In this document: positions 53,474 through 62,886 of the stretch, in pieces | Layout: every line of letters begins with the position of its first letter | Numbering within the stretch: the stretch's first letter is position 1 | Origin: JBBTCX01 sp964494205 | GTDB lineage: Bacteria; Planctomycetota; Phycisphaerae; UBA1845 | Length of the DNA stretch: 64,000 nt | Direction of reading: 5' to 3' | NCBI GenBank assembly: GCA_964494205.1 | Contig: CAZBRD010000020.1 | Location: 16,022-80,021 of the forward strand | Notes under the pieces: generated by a model | Database searches by the model: none | What the model was told of the DNA's origin: nothing | What the model saw: only the letters and a program-made list of their open reading frames with translations | Translations under genes and position numbers: made by a program

Positions 53474-54445
53474 CTACGGATTCGTTAGCCGCGACGCATC
53501 CGTGATGTACTTGCGATAAGCCGCTTCCAGTTTATCGAGGCTGGTGCCGAAATAGGCTTTGACGAGAGCGTGTGCCGAATCGTTTTCTCCATCTCTCGCT
53601 TCTGCAAGCAGCTGTGCGCTTAGATTGGTCTTGAATGATCCGTCGGAAATATCCGCGAGTAATCGCTTAAATCCGGGCGCCCAGCAACACTTGTCCCCGA
53701 ACCGAAGGAAGATGACGAATGCCCATGCTTGTGCGTAATAGCACTGGGTGAATCGGCTGTCGTCGAGGCTTACCACTTCGCCCGCGTTCGTTGCGAGCAA
53801 CTCGCGAATCGTAATGAGCGACTCGTCCTTAATCGCCTCACGCAGGCTGTTTAATCGAAATGTGTTCGCCAACGGTTCAAAAACGACGCGGTCATCGATC
53901 CATCGAAAGGTTTCAAAGGTGCACGCCAACCCTTCGTTCAGCCACGCGGGCATTTGCACATACCTTGCGGATGCGTACTGGTGCCAACCTTCGTGCGCCA
54001 TCGTGGCGAAGGTCGAAGCACGGTCGACGAAGAAAAGCACGGACACGTTGCCGTCCGTGAACCCGCCCGATCGAATCAGATTGTAAACAGGGAACTGCAA
54101 GGGATATTTCCGGCGAGCGAAGACAGCCCATTCCTGACGAGACTGAAAGACATAGGTCGTCAACTTCTGGTCGATTGGGGTTTCGGCGTCGAGGGTCTTT
54201 CGATACTCATCAAACGCGGTCTCCAGAAAGACCGGCAGAGCTTCCTCAAACTCCGGGTCGTCAACCGTGCTGTAAACTTCGTAGTGCTCGGTGCTGATGC
54301 GCCGCCCGACGTGTCCCTCTTCGCGCCATATTTCGACGGATCGCGGAAACTCGCGCCGAGGCTTCGACTGCGAACAGCCGCTAGAACAGACAAGAATCAT
54401 GGCCAGACAGAGCGCAAGGTGAAGCGGGCGCATCGAAGCATTCAT
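53474..54445 (-). CDS. DUF1570-type metallopeptidase lipoprotein
   Basis: A 323-residue lipoprotein (lipobox LVCSSGCS near residue 24). The HExxH motif HEGWHQYA is followed by MPAWLNEGLA, the pattern of DUF1570 metallopeptidase-like proteins. The rest is helical. Likely an envelope peptidase or binding protein. An ATG at 54445 is chosen; a shorter start at 54433 is possible. It points toward the AT-rich repeat copy just past its stop. Confidence 0.7.
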   Translation of the reverse strand: MNASMRPLHLALCLAMILVCSSGCSQSKPRREFPRSVEIWREEGHVGRRISTEHYEVYSTVDDPEFEEALPVFLETAFDEYRKTLDAETPIDQKLTTYVFQSRQEWAVFARRKYPLQFPVYNLIRSGGFTDGNVSVLFFVDRASTFATMAHEGWHQYASARYVQMPAWLNEGLACTFETFRWIDDRVVFEPLANTFRLNSLREAIKDESLITIRELLATNAGEVVSLDDSRFTQCYYAQAWAFVIFLRFGDKCCWAPGFKRLLADISDGSFKTNLSAQLLAEARDGENDSAHALVKAYFGTSLDKLEAAYRKYITDASRLTNP

Positions 54446-54674
54446 GCACTTCAATATTGGCCGTAGTCCTGGTGACGTGTAACTTTTTCCCGGATCAATC
54501 ATCTCAATACTCTGTGGGCCTCGATGCCTTCGAACGAATCAATGATTCCTGCAACCTCGCGGCGAAGCATAAACTCCAGCTTAGCAGCGTCAAACAAGTC
54601 GCTTTAGCCCTCTGTTGATTTCGACTATCATCCTCGGCCTGAATTGAATGAAATCTCCAACGGAGTCTCGAAAT

Positions 54675-55715
54675 ATGTCGCATTCATCCAACGTTGAAAA
54701 AGTAATCATCATTGGGTCAGGCCCCGCGGGCTGGACCGCCGCGATTTATGCGGCTCGTGCGAATCTCGAACCGCTGGTGTTCGCGGGACGACCCAAGACG
54801 GTGCCGACGACTGTCCTCCCGGGCGGTCAGTTGATGATGACCACCGAGGTGGAGAATTATCCCGGGTTTCCACATGGCGTCACCGGCCCGGTGCTCATGT
54901 CGTATTTCGAGCAGCAAGCCGTGCATTTCAAAACACGCATCGTCACTGACAACGGCCTCAATCCTAATGTCGATGACCCCAACGACGGTCACAGCTACTC
55001 GTATCAGGACTGCAAGGCCGTTGATTTCTCGAAGCGGCCATTCCGCGTCATTTCGGAAGACGACAAGGAGTATTTCGCCCACTCGGTCATTATCGCGACT
55101 GGCGCGACAGCCAATTGGCTCGGATTGAAGAATGAGCTTCGGCTCGCGCAGGCAGGTGGGGGGGTTAGCGCGTGTGCGGTGTGCGACGGCGCTTTGCCAG
55201 TATTTCGAAATAAGGAAGTCGGCGTCGTGGGTGGGGGGGATTCAGCCGTTGAGGAAGCTTCCTATCTGACTAAGTTCGCTTCGACCGTGTACATGATCCA
55301 TCGCCGCGATCAGTTGCGCGCTTCCAAAATCATGGCGGATCGTGCACACAATAATCCGAAGATCAAGTTTGCGTGGAACAAGGCGGTCACTGATGTGCTT
55401 GGCGATAAGATGATCACAGGAGTCAGGCTCAAGGACACGGTGACCGGCGAGGAATCCACGTTAAACGTCGGCGGCCTGTTCATGGCCATTGGTCACACGC
55501 CGGCGACTGAGTTTCTCCAAGGCCAACTCGAACTTGATTCGAAGAAGTACATCAAGCTTAAGGATCCCTATCGATCGACAACGAGTGTCGAAGGCGTCTT
55601 TGGGGCAGGCGACTGCGTCGATAGCGTCTACCGCCAGGCGATCACCGCCGCGGGGATGGGATGCAAGGCTGCGCTCGATGCCGAGCGTTGGTTGGCTGAT
55701 AAAGGCGTTCATTAA
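54675..55715 (+). CDS. trxB: thioredoxin-disulfide reductase
   Basis: A 346-residue flavoprotein using NADPH to reduce thioredoxin (trxA at 16.2 kb). The FAD-binding GSGPAGWTAAIYAARAN motif, the redox-active CAVCDGALP pair and the NADPH-site GGGDSAVEEASYL are all present. The ATG at 54675 has GGAG about nine bases upstream. It stands alone. Confidence 0.93.
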   Translation: MSHSSNVEKVIIIGSGPAGWTAAIYAARANLEPLVFAGRPKTVPTTVLPGGQLMMTTEVENYPGFPHGVTGPVLMSYFEQQAVHFKTRIVTDNGLNPNVDDPNDGHSYSYQDCKAVDFSKRPFRVISEDDKEYFAHSVIIATGATANWLGLKNELRLAQAGGGVSACAVCDGALPVFRNKEVGVVGGGDSAVEEASYLTKFASTVYMIHRRDQLRASKIMADRAHNNPKIKFAWNKAVTDVLGDKMITGVRLKDTVTGEESTLNVGGLFMAIGHTPATEFLQGQLELDSKKYIKLKDPYRSTTSVEGVFGAGDCVDSVYRQAITAAGMGCKAALDAERWLADKGVH

Positions 55716-56027
55716 TCGGCTGGTGCTCACCAAAGGGAAACAGATCTATCGCGCCTTAGTTGGCCACTTTGGCCCGGTTCGACCCGGGTCAAAAACTGGT
55801 TCCATTTTGTAATTGGCGGTACGCAGCAGGCCATTTACACACCCTGCAATGTCAAACTCCTCTGTTTTCCAGCGGAAACGTAAATCGTTGACATGGCCGA
55901 GGTTGTTACATACCAAGGGCGAGTTTCCCCTTATCTCCCACATGGCCGATGGATATGATATTAGTAGAGCGGCCAGCGCAGATCGGACCTCGTGCTCGTC
56001 TCGCGGCCGTTTCGAAGGAGTCAGCTC
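55716..56027. other. gene-free gap
   Basis: A 312-bp stretch without a convincing protein. A short GC-rich palindrome around 55776-55793 (CCCGG/CCGGG) could help end trxB. A TTGACA box at 55887-55892 may be part of the promoter for the next gene. Confidence 0.4.
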
Positions 56028-57590
56028 ATGACTATTCGTCCGCGCCTATCCACGTTGATTTGCATCATTACCGCCGGCTTCGCGTTCGATTTCGAACCGG
56101 CAGAATCGTTCGGGCAAAGCGCCAAACGCGGGGCTGTCACGAACCGTCGCGGACCATCGCGGTCGGCACCGCCTTCGGCACGATCAACGCCTTCGCCGCG
56201 AACACCGGCGCCTTCGCGAAATCCTTCGCCGAGTCGCAATACTCCGCGCAACGGTCCGGGGCGAAATGTGACGGCTCCCATACGAACCCCGTCGCGCGTG
56301 TATACACCCAACCGCACGAGCCCGCAGACTCAGACTCCACGTATACAAGCTGCTCCTGCACAACCGCGACCGTCCACGGTTTTTCAACCGCAACGTTTCA
56401 GTAGCCAGAATCAAGTTGGCCAATCCGGCATTTCGGTGCCCGGTTTCGTCCGGCCGCTGACTGGATTCGGCACGAAGCCTCATGGCAGTTCCGAAGGATC
56501 GACGACTCCGCGCATGGGAGGCATTGGCCGTTCGATCGATTCGCCGCGCCGACAAAATGCCGGTGGATCGCCGCGACAATTGAGTTTCAACGAGCTCGAT
56601 CCGAATAGTTCAAGGAATAGCAGCAATATTGGTCGAGGATATACGTCGCCTATTCCGAGGGTCGATTCGTTCAGCCCCAGCAGATTGTTTAATCCACTTC
56701 CGCGTAGTAGTGGCTTTGAACAACGTCGCAATGAAGCTAACAACCGCTGGTATGGAGGCGGTCGTCGATATGGTTCGTGGTGTAGGCCGGTCTATTACGA
56801 CTACATTCGTCCGTGCTATCCGCGACACAACGTGTACTACAACTATCCGTATTGGAACAGCGGGTTGTGGGCGGGGGCGTGGTTGTCATCGCCGATCGTT
56901 TACGAGAACAACTATTACGAATCGTCTTACCCTTACAACTATTCGACGCAACCAACGGTCGTTGAAGTGCCGTATCCGGTGTACATCGAGACGCCGACAG
57001 CAACTCAGGGCGAGCCGACGTCTGCCTATGCTGCCCCGGTAGAATCAGATCAAACAGGTGCGGCTGAATATGGCCCGGAATTCAATGGTCCACATGCGCC
57101 CCAAGCGGCACCGGGTAACGACTCCGCCGAGTCGCGTATGCGTCCGTTTCTTGATGCGGGTTTCCGTGCGATGGAAATGAAGCTCTATTCGCAGGCACAG
57201 CGCAACTTCCTGCTAGCTACCTTTGGTGACGAGCGCGACGGTGTCGCCCTAATGCTCTACGCGATTGCCTCATTTGCGCGCGGCGATTATGACTTGGCGT
57301 CGTCGGGTCTGAGGCAGGCACTCGAAATCACCCCTGAGTTGATTGCCGAGCCTTTTGACGTGCGCGGCCTGTATTCGGACGACGAAGAACTTGCTCGCCA
57401 CATGAGTTCACTGGTTGCGGCTATGGACTCCAGCGAGTTTGGCAACGATCTGCACCTGCTGCTTGGCTACCTTTATTACAGCACGGGAGATCCCGATAAC
57501 GGCGCAATGACTCTGGCGAAGGGAATCACGATCACACCGTCAGATTCGCTGCTTAGCAGTGTTCGTGCGGCCGCTCTCGCAGTTGAGTAA
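56028..57590 (+). CDS. secreted protein with low-complexity N-half and TPR-like C-half
   Basis: A 520-residue protein with a signal region (about 1-28). Residues about 30-250 are Ser/Pro/Arg/Thr-rich and disordered-looking, followed by a Tyr-rich stretch (PCYPRHNVYYNYPYW). From about 370 the sequence becomes helical with TPR-like repeats (LLATFGDERDG..., GLRQALEITPELI..., LLGYLYYSTGDP). ATG at 56028 has AAGGAG seven bases upstream. The low-complexity half might bind cell-wall or surface polymers; this is inference. Confidence 0.65.
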   Translation: MTIRPRLSTLICIITAGFAFDFEPAESFGQSAKRGAVTNRRGPSRSAPPSARSTPSPRTPAPSRNPSPSRNTPRNGPGRNVTAPIRTPSRVYTPNRTSPQTQTPRIQAAPAQPRPSTVFQPQRFSSQNQVGQSGISVPGFVRPLTGFGTKPHGSSEGSTTPRMGGIGRSIDSPRRQNAGGSPRQLSFNELDPNSSRNSSNIGRGYTSPIPRVDSFSPSRLFNPLPRSSGFEQRRNEANNRWYGGGRRYGSWCRPVYYDYIRPCYPRHNVYYNYPYWNSGLWAGAWLSSPIVYENNYYESSYPYNYSTQPTVVEVPYPVYIETPTATQGEPTSAYAAPVESDQTGAAEYGPEFNGPHAPQAAPGNDSAESRMRPFLDAGFRAMEMKLYSQAQRNFLLATFGDERDGVALMLYAIASFARGDYDLASSGLRQALEITPELIAEPFDVRGLYSDDEELARHMSSLVAAMDSSEFGNDLHLLLGYLYYSTGDPDNGAMTLAKGITITPSDSLLSSVRAAALAVE

Positions 57591-57664
57591 ATGCAGATGG
57601 CGCAAGATCTGTGATTAACTGACCAGTTGTTGAGCCTCTTAGGTCGGTTGTTACTCCCGAAGTG

Positions 57665-59092
57665 TCACACCCTGGCATGAACCCACCGGCCGCTTGTGAA
57701 TCGGAATAGGGCCAACACGGCGCGCCACAGCATATCCGCAAACATCCCCATCCAAGCGCCGATCAATCCCCAGCCAAGCATGATTCCGAAGATGTAGCCG
57801 ATCGAAACTCGAATGAACACGCTGCCAAATACTGAAATGAGAAGGGGGAAGCGCGTGTCGCCTGCGCCTCTCAGCCCGCCGATGAGCACGATGGAAAGCA
57901 CAAGAATTGGCTGGAATATGGCGAGGATTTTGAATGGGCCGACTCCGATCGCGGAGACTTCTGCGTTGTCACCCATTTTGCGAAAGATGAACTCGGCTCC
58001 GAAGTAGAAAAAAGCCGACATCGCGATCGCGATCACTTCGCATTGCAAAACGGCTTCAAGCCCGGCGCGTTTGGCCCGTTTCGGTTGGTTTGCACCCAAC
58101 GCTTGACCAATCATCGTGGCTGCTGCCGTTCCGAAGGCCACAGCCGGCAGATAGGTGAGCGCTTCGACGCGAATGGCGATCACGTGAGCGGCTAGGATCA
58201 ATTCATTGGTCGGGGGTGGGGCAAGGTGCGAAATGATCGCGAGAAAGAGAAAGTGCCCGCACCAGATCACCGCGCCATCGGCTGCAGCCGGTAAGCCTAT
58301 TCGGAAAATCCGCCAGACTCGTTCGCGATGAATGCGAAGTTCGTTCCAGTGCAAGCGCAAACCGGAGCGTCCGCGCGCTAGCACCGCCAGCGCCATCATC
58401 GCGCCCACTATTTGTGCGATGACCGTGCCAAGCACGATTCCGCGCACCCCCATGATTGGAAGGGGACCGAGGCCGTACACGAGGCTCCATGAAGCGAACA
58501 TGTTCACGGCGTTGATTACGACGAAGACTTTCATGGGCGTGCGCGTATCGCCGCTGCCACGAAGGCTTGCGCACGCGACCAGCGTGATGCTCAAGAACAA
58601 ATGACCGAAGGCGTCGATCCGCAAGAATTCGGTTGCGATATGATACGTTTCGCCTGACAGGTTTGCGTAACTCGCAAACCACGGTGCGAGCGTCGCCATG
58701 CCGAACGCTATCAATACGCCAAGAATCGCGCCCAACGTGATCGCCTGATTCGCAAATCGATTGGCCTCGGAATACTCCTTCGCCCCGCAGTGTCGTGAGA
58801 TTAGCGCGGTCGCACCCGTGCCAATGAGCATGACGAGCATGGACCCAAGCCAAGCAACATACGCACCGATTCCCACAGCTGAGGTCGCCGCCGGACTAAT
58901 CTGTGTCGCCAGGAAAACATCAAACATCCCGACGAGCGTGTTTAGGAACTGTTCGCCAAGAACCGGCCATGCGACGCGAAAGAGCGTCGAGCGAAGCGGT
59001 CCATCGACCACGTTCAGATTTCTGTGTCTGGAACCTGGAATCGAAAAGGGTGATTGGGTTTCAGAGTCATCCATGACAGTTTGGTTGGCCAT
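57665..59092 (-). CDS. MATE family efflux transporter
   Basis: A 475-residue twelve-helix transporter of the MATE family, two similar bundles. The N-half shows VAWPVLGEQFLNTLVGMFD and the C-half a similar region beginning around YLPAVAFGTAAATMIGQALGA. MATE proteins export organic cations or drugs using a sodium or proton gradient. It is alone, with a divergent PIN-TRAM gene about 240 bp away. Confidence 0.88.
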   Translation of the reverse strand: MANQTVMDDSETQSPFSIPGSRHRNLNVVDGPLRSTLFRVAWPVLGEQFLNTLVGMFDVFLATQISPAATSAVGIGAYVAWLGSMLVMLIGTGATALISRHCGAKEYSEANRFANQAITLGAILGVLIAFGMATLAPWFASYANLSGETYHIATEFLRIDAFGHLFLSITLVACASLRGSGDTRTPMKVFVVINAVNMFASWSLVYGLGPLPIMGVRGIVLGTVIAQIVGAMMALAVLARGRSGLRLHWNELRIHRERVWRIFRIGLPAAADGAVIWCGHFLFLAIISHLAPPPTNELILAAHVIAIRVEALTYLPAVAFGTAAATMIGQALGANQPKRAKRAGLEAVLQCEVIAIAMSAFFYFGAEFIFRKMGDNAEVSAIGVGPFKILAIFQPILVLSIVLIGGLRGAGDTRFPLLISVFGSVFIRVSIGYIFGIMLGWGLIGAWMGMFADMLWRAVLALFRFTSGRWVHARV

Positions 59093-59221
59093 GTGGATTC
59101 AATTCGCGTTTGGAAGAGCGATCCCATGCTCTCTACCTGAAGCGATGCGACCCTAGTAGGTTACTGGGGATTCGTCAAAGGCTAGATGAGAGAGGAAAAG
59201 TGTCCCTTACAAGAAATCAGT

Positions 59222-59249
59222 TTGATGCGACATTTTCCATGCCTATAAT
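59222..59249 (+). promoter_or_regulatory. promoter for the PIN-TRAM gene
   Basis: TTGATG (59222-59227) and TATAAT (59244-59249) with 16 bp between them, about 85 bp before the PIN-TRAM start. Confidence 0.6.
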
Positions 59250-59331
59250 CCTCCGTTAGCCGTTTTCCGCATGAAGTTGTTGTCTCCGCGGTTACCGGCT
59301 GGCCGGGGCCGATTTGTAAAGGAACAACGCA

Positions 59332-60480
59332 ATGCGTACAGGTTCACCGCAGGCGAGCATGTTTTCGGAAAACAGCGGCCGCATCAGCTCCGTCGTGATG
59401 ATGCTGTTGCGTTTCATTTTCGTCCTCGCGGTCGCCGCAGTTGGATGGAACATCGCATCTGCAGAGGGATCCAGCGAGTCGCCGTTCGGCGGCCACAAGG
59501 ACCTGATCATCATCGGCTTTGCCGGCGTTGCCCTGATCGTTATCGCGGTCGATGTACTGATACCTAGAAAGTCACTTTCCGCTATCTCCGGGCTTTTCTT
59601 TGGTTTGATCGTCGGTCTCGTGGTCGCCTATGGGTTGTCGCTCATCATCGACATGTTCACGCAGTCGACCAACCCCGACGCGCCGATCGACAAGGCTTCA
59701 ATCGCGTTGATCGCCAACATCAAAGTCGCTGTCGGTGTGGCTTGCTGCTATCTCGCGGTGAGTTTCATTCTTCAAACCAAGGATGACGTGCGATTTGTCA
59801 TTCCTTACGTGGAATTTGCCAAAGAGACCAAGGGTGCCAGGCCGCTCGTGCTTGATACATCCGTCATTGTCGATGGGCGAATTGCAGATATCGCCGAAAC
59901 GCGGATTATCGAATCGGAGTTGGTCGTCCCTCGATTTGTCTTGCATGAGTTGCAGACCATTGCAGACAGCACCGACAAATTGAAGCGAATTCGCGGTCGC
60001 CGTGGGCTGGACATGCTCAACAAGCTGCAGTTGAACGACAAGATTGACATTCGCATACTCGACGTCGAAATGGACAAGAGTGCCAAGGAGGTTGGCGTAG
60101 ATGAATTGCTGGTCGATCTAGGGCTGCAACTTGGCGGTAAGGTCGTTACCAACGACTACAACCTCAACAAAGTCGCGCAGCTTCGTGGAGTGACGGTCAT
60201 CAATATCAACGACCTCGCCAACGCACTCAAGCCGGTCGTGTTGCCGGGTGAGTCGCTGACCGTCAAAGTCATCAAGCCGGGTGAAGAAATCGGGCAGGGG
60301 ATCGGCTACCTCGATGACGGCACCATGGTTGTGGCGGAGGGATGCCGCGATCGTATTGGGGAGACGGTTCAGTTGGCTGTCACCAGTGTGCTCCAAACGT
60401 CCGCTGGCCGCATGATTTTTGGTCGAATCGGCTCCAATTCTCTTCCGAATCGACGTCCACGCGCTGAAACTGAATCGTAG
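59332..60480 (+). CDS. PIN/TRAM-domain membrane protein (YacL-like)
   Basis: A 382-residue protein with four N-terminal membrane helices (about 20-145), a PIN nuclease domain (about 170-300; VLDTSVIVDGRIAD and later acidic sites in KVVTNDYNLNKV) and a C-terminal TRAM domain (about 310-365) that binds RNA. The layout matches YacL of Bacillus, whose gene sits next to ispD, as here. It may cut RNA at the membrane. ATG at 59332 has AAGGA upstream. Confidence 0.85.
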   Translation: MRTGSPQASMFSENSGRISSVVMMLLRFIFVLAVAAVGWNIASAEGSSESPFGGHKDLIIIGFAGVALIVIAVDVLIPRKSLSAISGLFFGLIVGLVVAYGLSLIIDMFTQSTNPDAPIDKASIALIANIKVAVGVACCYLAVSFILQTKDDVRFVIPYVEFAKETKGARPLVLDTSVIVDGRIADIAETRIIESELVVPRFVLHELQTIADSTDKLKRIRGRRGLDMLNKLQLNDKIDIRILDVEMDKSAKEVGVDELLVDLGLQLGGKVVTNDYNLNKVAQLRGVTVININDLANALKPVVLPGESLTVKVIKPGEEIGQGIGYLDDGTMVVAEGCRDRIGETVQLAVTSVLQTSAGRMIFGRIGSNSLPNRRPRAETES

Positions 60481-60574
60481 GTGGCCTTCAATCGCGGCCT
60501 CCAAACCTGTTCAAAACTGTGTGCGCGTGGCAATTTGACTTGCATCCAGAGCTTCCTCGCGGCAAAGTGCCCGC

Positions 60575-61309
60575 ATGAGCAAATTTGCAGTTATTGTGGC
60601 TGCCGCCGGTAAGGCGGAGCGGTTTGGTGGCGAGGAGAAAAAGACCTTCGCGAAACTCGATGGTCGTCCGGTGTTTCTACGCACCCTCGAGCACTTTGTC
60701 ACTCGCAAGGATGTGGTGCAGACGATCATGGCGGTCGCGCCGGAGGACATGGAGACGCTGAAATCCTCGTACGGGGCGAACTTGGGCTTCATGGGAGTCA
60801 GGGTGGTGGAAGGGGGGGCACGACGGTGTGATACCGTGCAGAAGGCGCTCGCTATTCTTTCTGCAGATGCTGAGTTTGTGGCCGTGCATGATGCCGCCCG
60901 GCCATGCGTCACGGCCGATATGATCGACTCCGTCTTCGCTGAAGCGACAAAGACGGGTGCGGCGATTCTCGCGGCACCACTTGTCGGAACAATCAAGAAA
61001 GCGACGAAAGAGCGGGTTGTCGAAGCCACTGTTCCGCGCGAAAACCTCTACGAGGCACAGACGCCGCAGGTATTTCGCAAGGATGTGATCATTAAGGCTT
61101 ACGCGACGTTGGACAGTCAGAGCGAAGATATCACAGACGACTCGCAACTCGTTGAGAAAAGCGGCCACGCGGTTTCCATCGTTCTTTCGGACGCCTCGAA
61201 TTTGAAAATCACAACCAAAGGCGACATGACGCTGGCCAACGCCATCTTGAAGGCGAGGCCGGCGAAGTCGGTTCCGCGTATCGGTGCGTTTGAAGAAGCC
61301 CAGTGGTAG
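60575..61309 (+). CDS. ispD: 2-C-methyl-D-erythritol 4-phosphate cytidylyltransferase
   Basis: A 244-residue enzyme of the non-mevalonate isoprenoid pathway, joining CTP to methylerythritol phosphate. The CTP-loop AAAGKAERFGGEEKK, the VVEGGARRCDTVQKAL and AVHDAARPCV motifs are all present. No ispF follows. It lies 95 bp behind the YacL-like gene, a pairing also seen in Firmicutes. Confidence 0.92.
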   Translation: MSKFAVIVAAAGKAERFGGEEKKTFAKLDGRPVFLRTLEHFVTRKDVVQTIMAVAPEDMETLKSSYGANLGFMGVRVVEGGARRCDTVQKALAILSADAEFVAVHDAARPCVTADMIDSVFAEATKTGAAILAAPLVGTIKKATKERVVEATVPRENLYEAQTPQVFRKDVIIKAYATLDSQSEDITDDSQLVEKSGHAVSIVLSDASNLKITTKGDMTLANAILKARPAKSVPRIGAFEEAQW

Positions 61310-61353
61310 GCGCGGCCGGATGGTAAATACACTGACCGTTCGTTGAAATTTAC

Positions 61354-61382
61354 TTGACGTTTTCCGATTTTCGCGTTGCAAT
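61354..61382 (+). promoter_or_regulatory. candidate promoter for TPR lipoprotein
   Basis: TTGACG (61354-61359) and TGCAAT (61377-61382) spaced by 17 bp, 55 bp before the next gene. Modest match. Confidence 0.35.
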
Positions 61383-61436
61383 GCGTGCCTGTTTTAACAG
61401 GGACGGAGCTTCCAACCGCTTCGCCAAGGAGAGGCC

Positions 61437-62291
61437 ATGAATCGATTTTCGAATTTTCACCGAGTTACTTTGTCGGCGATTGCCGTCATTGTGGTTTCGT
61501 CATTAACTGGTTGTAACGTCGACCCAGCCATGCCCGAGAGTCGCGTTCCGCGCGGGCCGCGAACAACGGTGGGGGATCCAAGTCGAGTCGACACTCGCAA
61601 CATGCGCGGCATAGATGTGCGTGCTTCGGATCAACAGGAAGTTGATCTTGTGGAAGATATGACCGCAAATCGCACGTCCTACGTGCTTTCTCTCGAAAAG
61701 CTGCGTGATTTTTACAAGGCCCGCGGCTACGCCGACAAGCAAGCCTGGGCTGACCAGGAACTAAAAGGAATTCGGGGTGTTCGAACATTCCGGTACGTGA
61801 TGGAAGCAGAAGTTCCTAAGACGAAGTTAACACCGGTTGCGACGGTCGAAGACGCCGACGCACTGTATGACCGTGGTTTGAAACTGATGTCGAAGGGCGG
61901 CCACGGTGTACCCATTTTCTACAGCGAAAAGCACATGGTGGAAGCTGCGGATACGTTCAAGCAATTGATCGAGCGGTATCCTAACAGCGACAAAGTTGAT
62001 GATGCAGCGTTTCAACTGGGCGAGATTTACAAGGAATACATGAAAGACCAGGAGCCGATCGCCGTGCAGTGGTATGAGCGAGCGCTGCAGTGGGATCCGG
62101 AAACACCTCATCCGGTGCGGTTTCAGGCGGCTGTGGTGTACGACCTGCGGTTGCATGACCGCGATCGCGCCCTTGAGCTGTATCAGGAAGTCGTTCGTCG
62201 CGAAGAGAAACCGTTCAGCAACATCGTGTTCTCAAACCGCCGGATTCAGGATCTGACCGCGAGCCAGCGAAATGTCGTCGCCTCTCCGTGA
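61437..62291 (+). CDS. lipoprotein with TPR-like repeats
   Basis: A 284-residue lipoprotein; lipobox VVSSLTGC near residue 26. After a charged stretch come helical pairs resembling tetratricopeptide repeats (DTFKQLIERYPNSDKVDDA, FQLGEIYKEYMKDQEP, YERALQWDPETPHPVRF). TPR lipoproteins often scaffold envelope assemblies, such as BamD, but the length and order do not identify this one. Good AAGGAG before the ATG. Confidence 0.7.
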   Translation: MNRFSNFHRVTLSAIAVIVVSSLTGCNVDPAMPESRVPRGPRTTVGDPSRVDTRNMRGIDVRASDQQEVDLVEDMTANRTSYVLSLEKLRDFYKARGYADKQAWADQELKGIRGVRTFRYVMEAEVPKTKLTPVATVEDADALYDRGLKLMSKGGHGVPIFYSEKHMVEAADTFKQLIERYPNSDKVDDAAFQLGEIYKEYMKDQEPIAVQWYERALQWDPETPHPVRFQAAVVYDLRLHDRDRALELYQEVVRREEKPFSNIVFSNRRIQDLTASQRNVVASP

Positions 62292-62353
62292 GAGTAATTC
62301 CATGATTCGGAATGTTTCTACGGGAATCTTCGGGTCAATGATGCTGAAATAGG

Positions 62354-62836
62354 GTGCGCAGCGTCTTTGTCGGCTTAGCCGTATCTCATCTCCTTCTCAT
62401 GCTGGGAACCGGTGGACTTGGGCTGGTCCTGGAAAACACGAATCCGCAACAACACATTCTATTAGCCATACTGACGCTGTTGCTTGGATGTCTTATCCAG
62501 GTGGGGGCGTTCACTTATCTGACAGTCAGTTTCAAATACCTTGGCCAGGTGGTGCATCTGAACGGGCTGGATCGCGCTTACCTGGAAAAAGCGAAGTCGA
62601 TCAAGAAACGATACACCCGATATCTCGCCCTTGTCATTTTCTCGATCATCGCGATGAGTTCGACGGGTGGCATGCACTGGCGCACGGGATCGGATGCGCT
62701 CATCCACATTGCGGCGGCTGCCTTTGGGTTTGGTTGCCACCTGGTTGCCTACTACTTCGAGTTCGAAATCATCGATCGCAATTCGCGACTCGTGGCGCAC
62801 GCCCTGCGCGCCGCCAACGAGTCGCGGGCCGGGTGA
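62354..62836 (+). CDS. small membrane protein of unknown function
   Basis: A 160-residue protein with four hydrophobic segments (about 5-25, 37-60, 92-110, 118-140) and a basic loop. Starts at a GTG with no clear ribosome-binding site; a 16-codon frame ends just upstream. No family recognised. Confidence 0.55.
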   Translation: MRSVFVGLAVSHLLLMLGTGGLGLVLENTNPQQHILLAILTLLLGCLIQVGAFTYLTVSFKYLGQVVHLNGLDRAYLEKAKSIKKRYTRYLALVIFSIIAMSSTGGMHWRTGSDALIHIAAAAFGFGCHLVAYYFEFEIIDRNSRLVAHALRAANESRAG

Positions 62837-62865
62837 GCCGCTTCGCATTTGTATAGTATTCTAGA

Positions 62866-62883
62866 ATTACATATTATTGTAAT
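62866..62883. promoter_or_regulatory. palindrome overlapping the start of the winged-helix gene
   Basis: ATTACA-TATTAT-TGTAAT is a perfect 6-bp inverted repeat lying 3 bp before the ATG of a winged-helix regulator. It could be that protein's own operator. Confidence 0.4.
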
Positions 62884-62886
62884 CGT

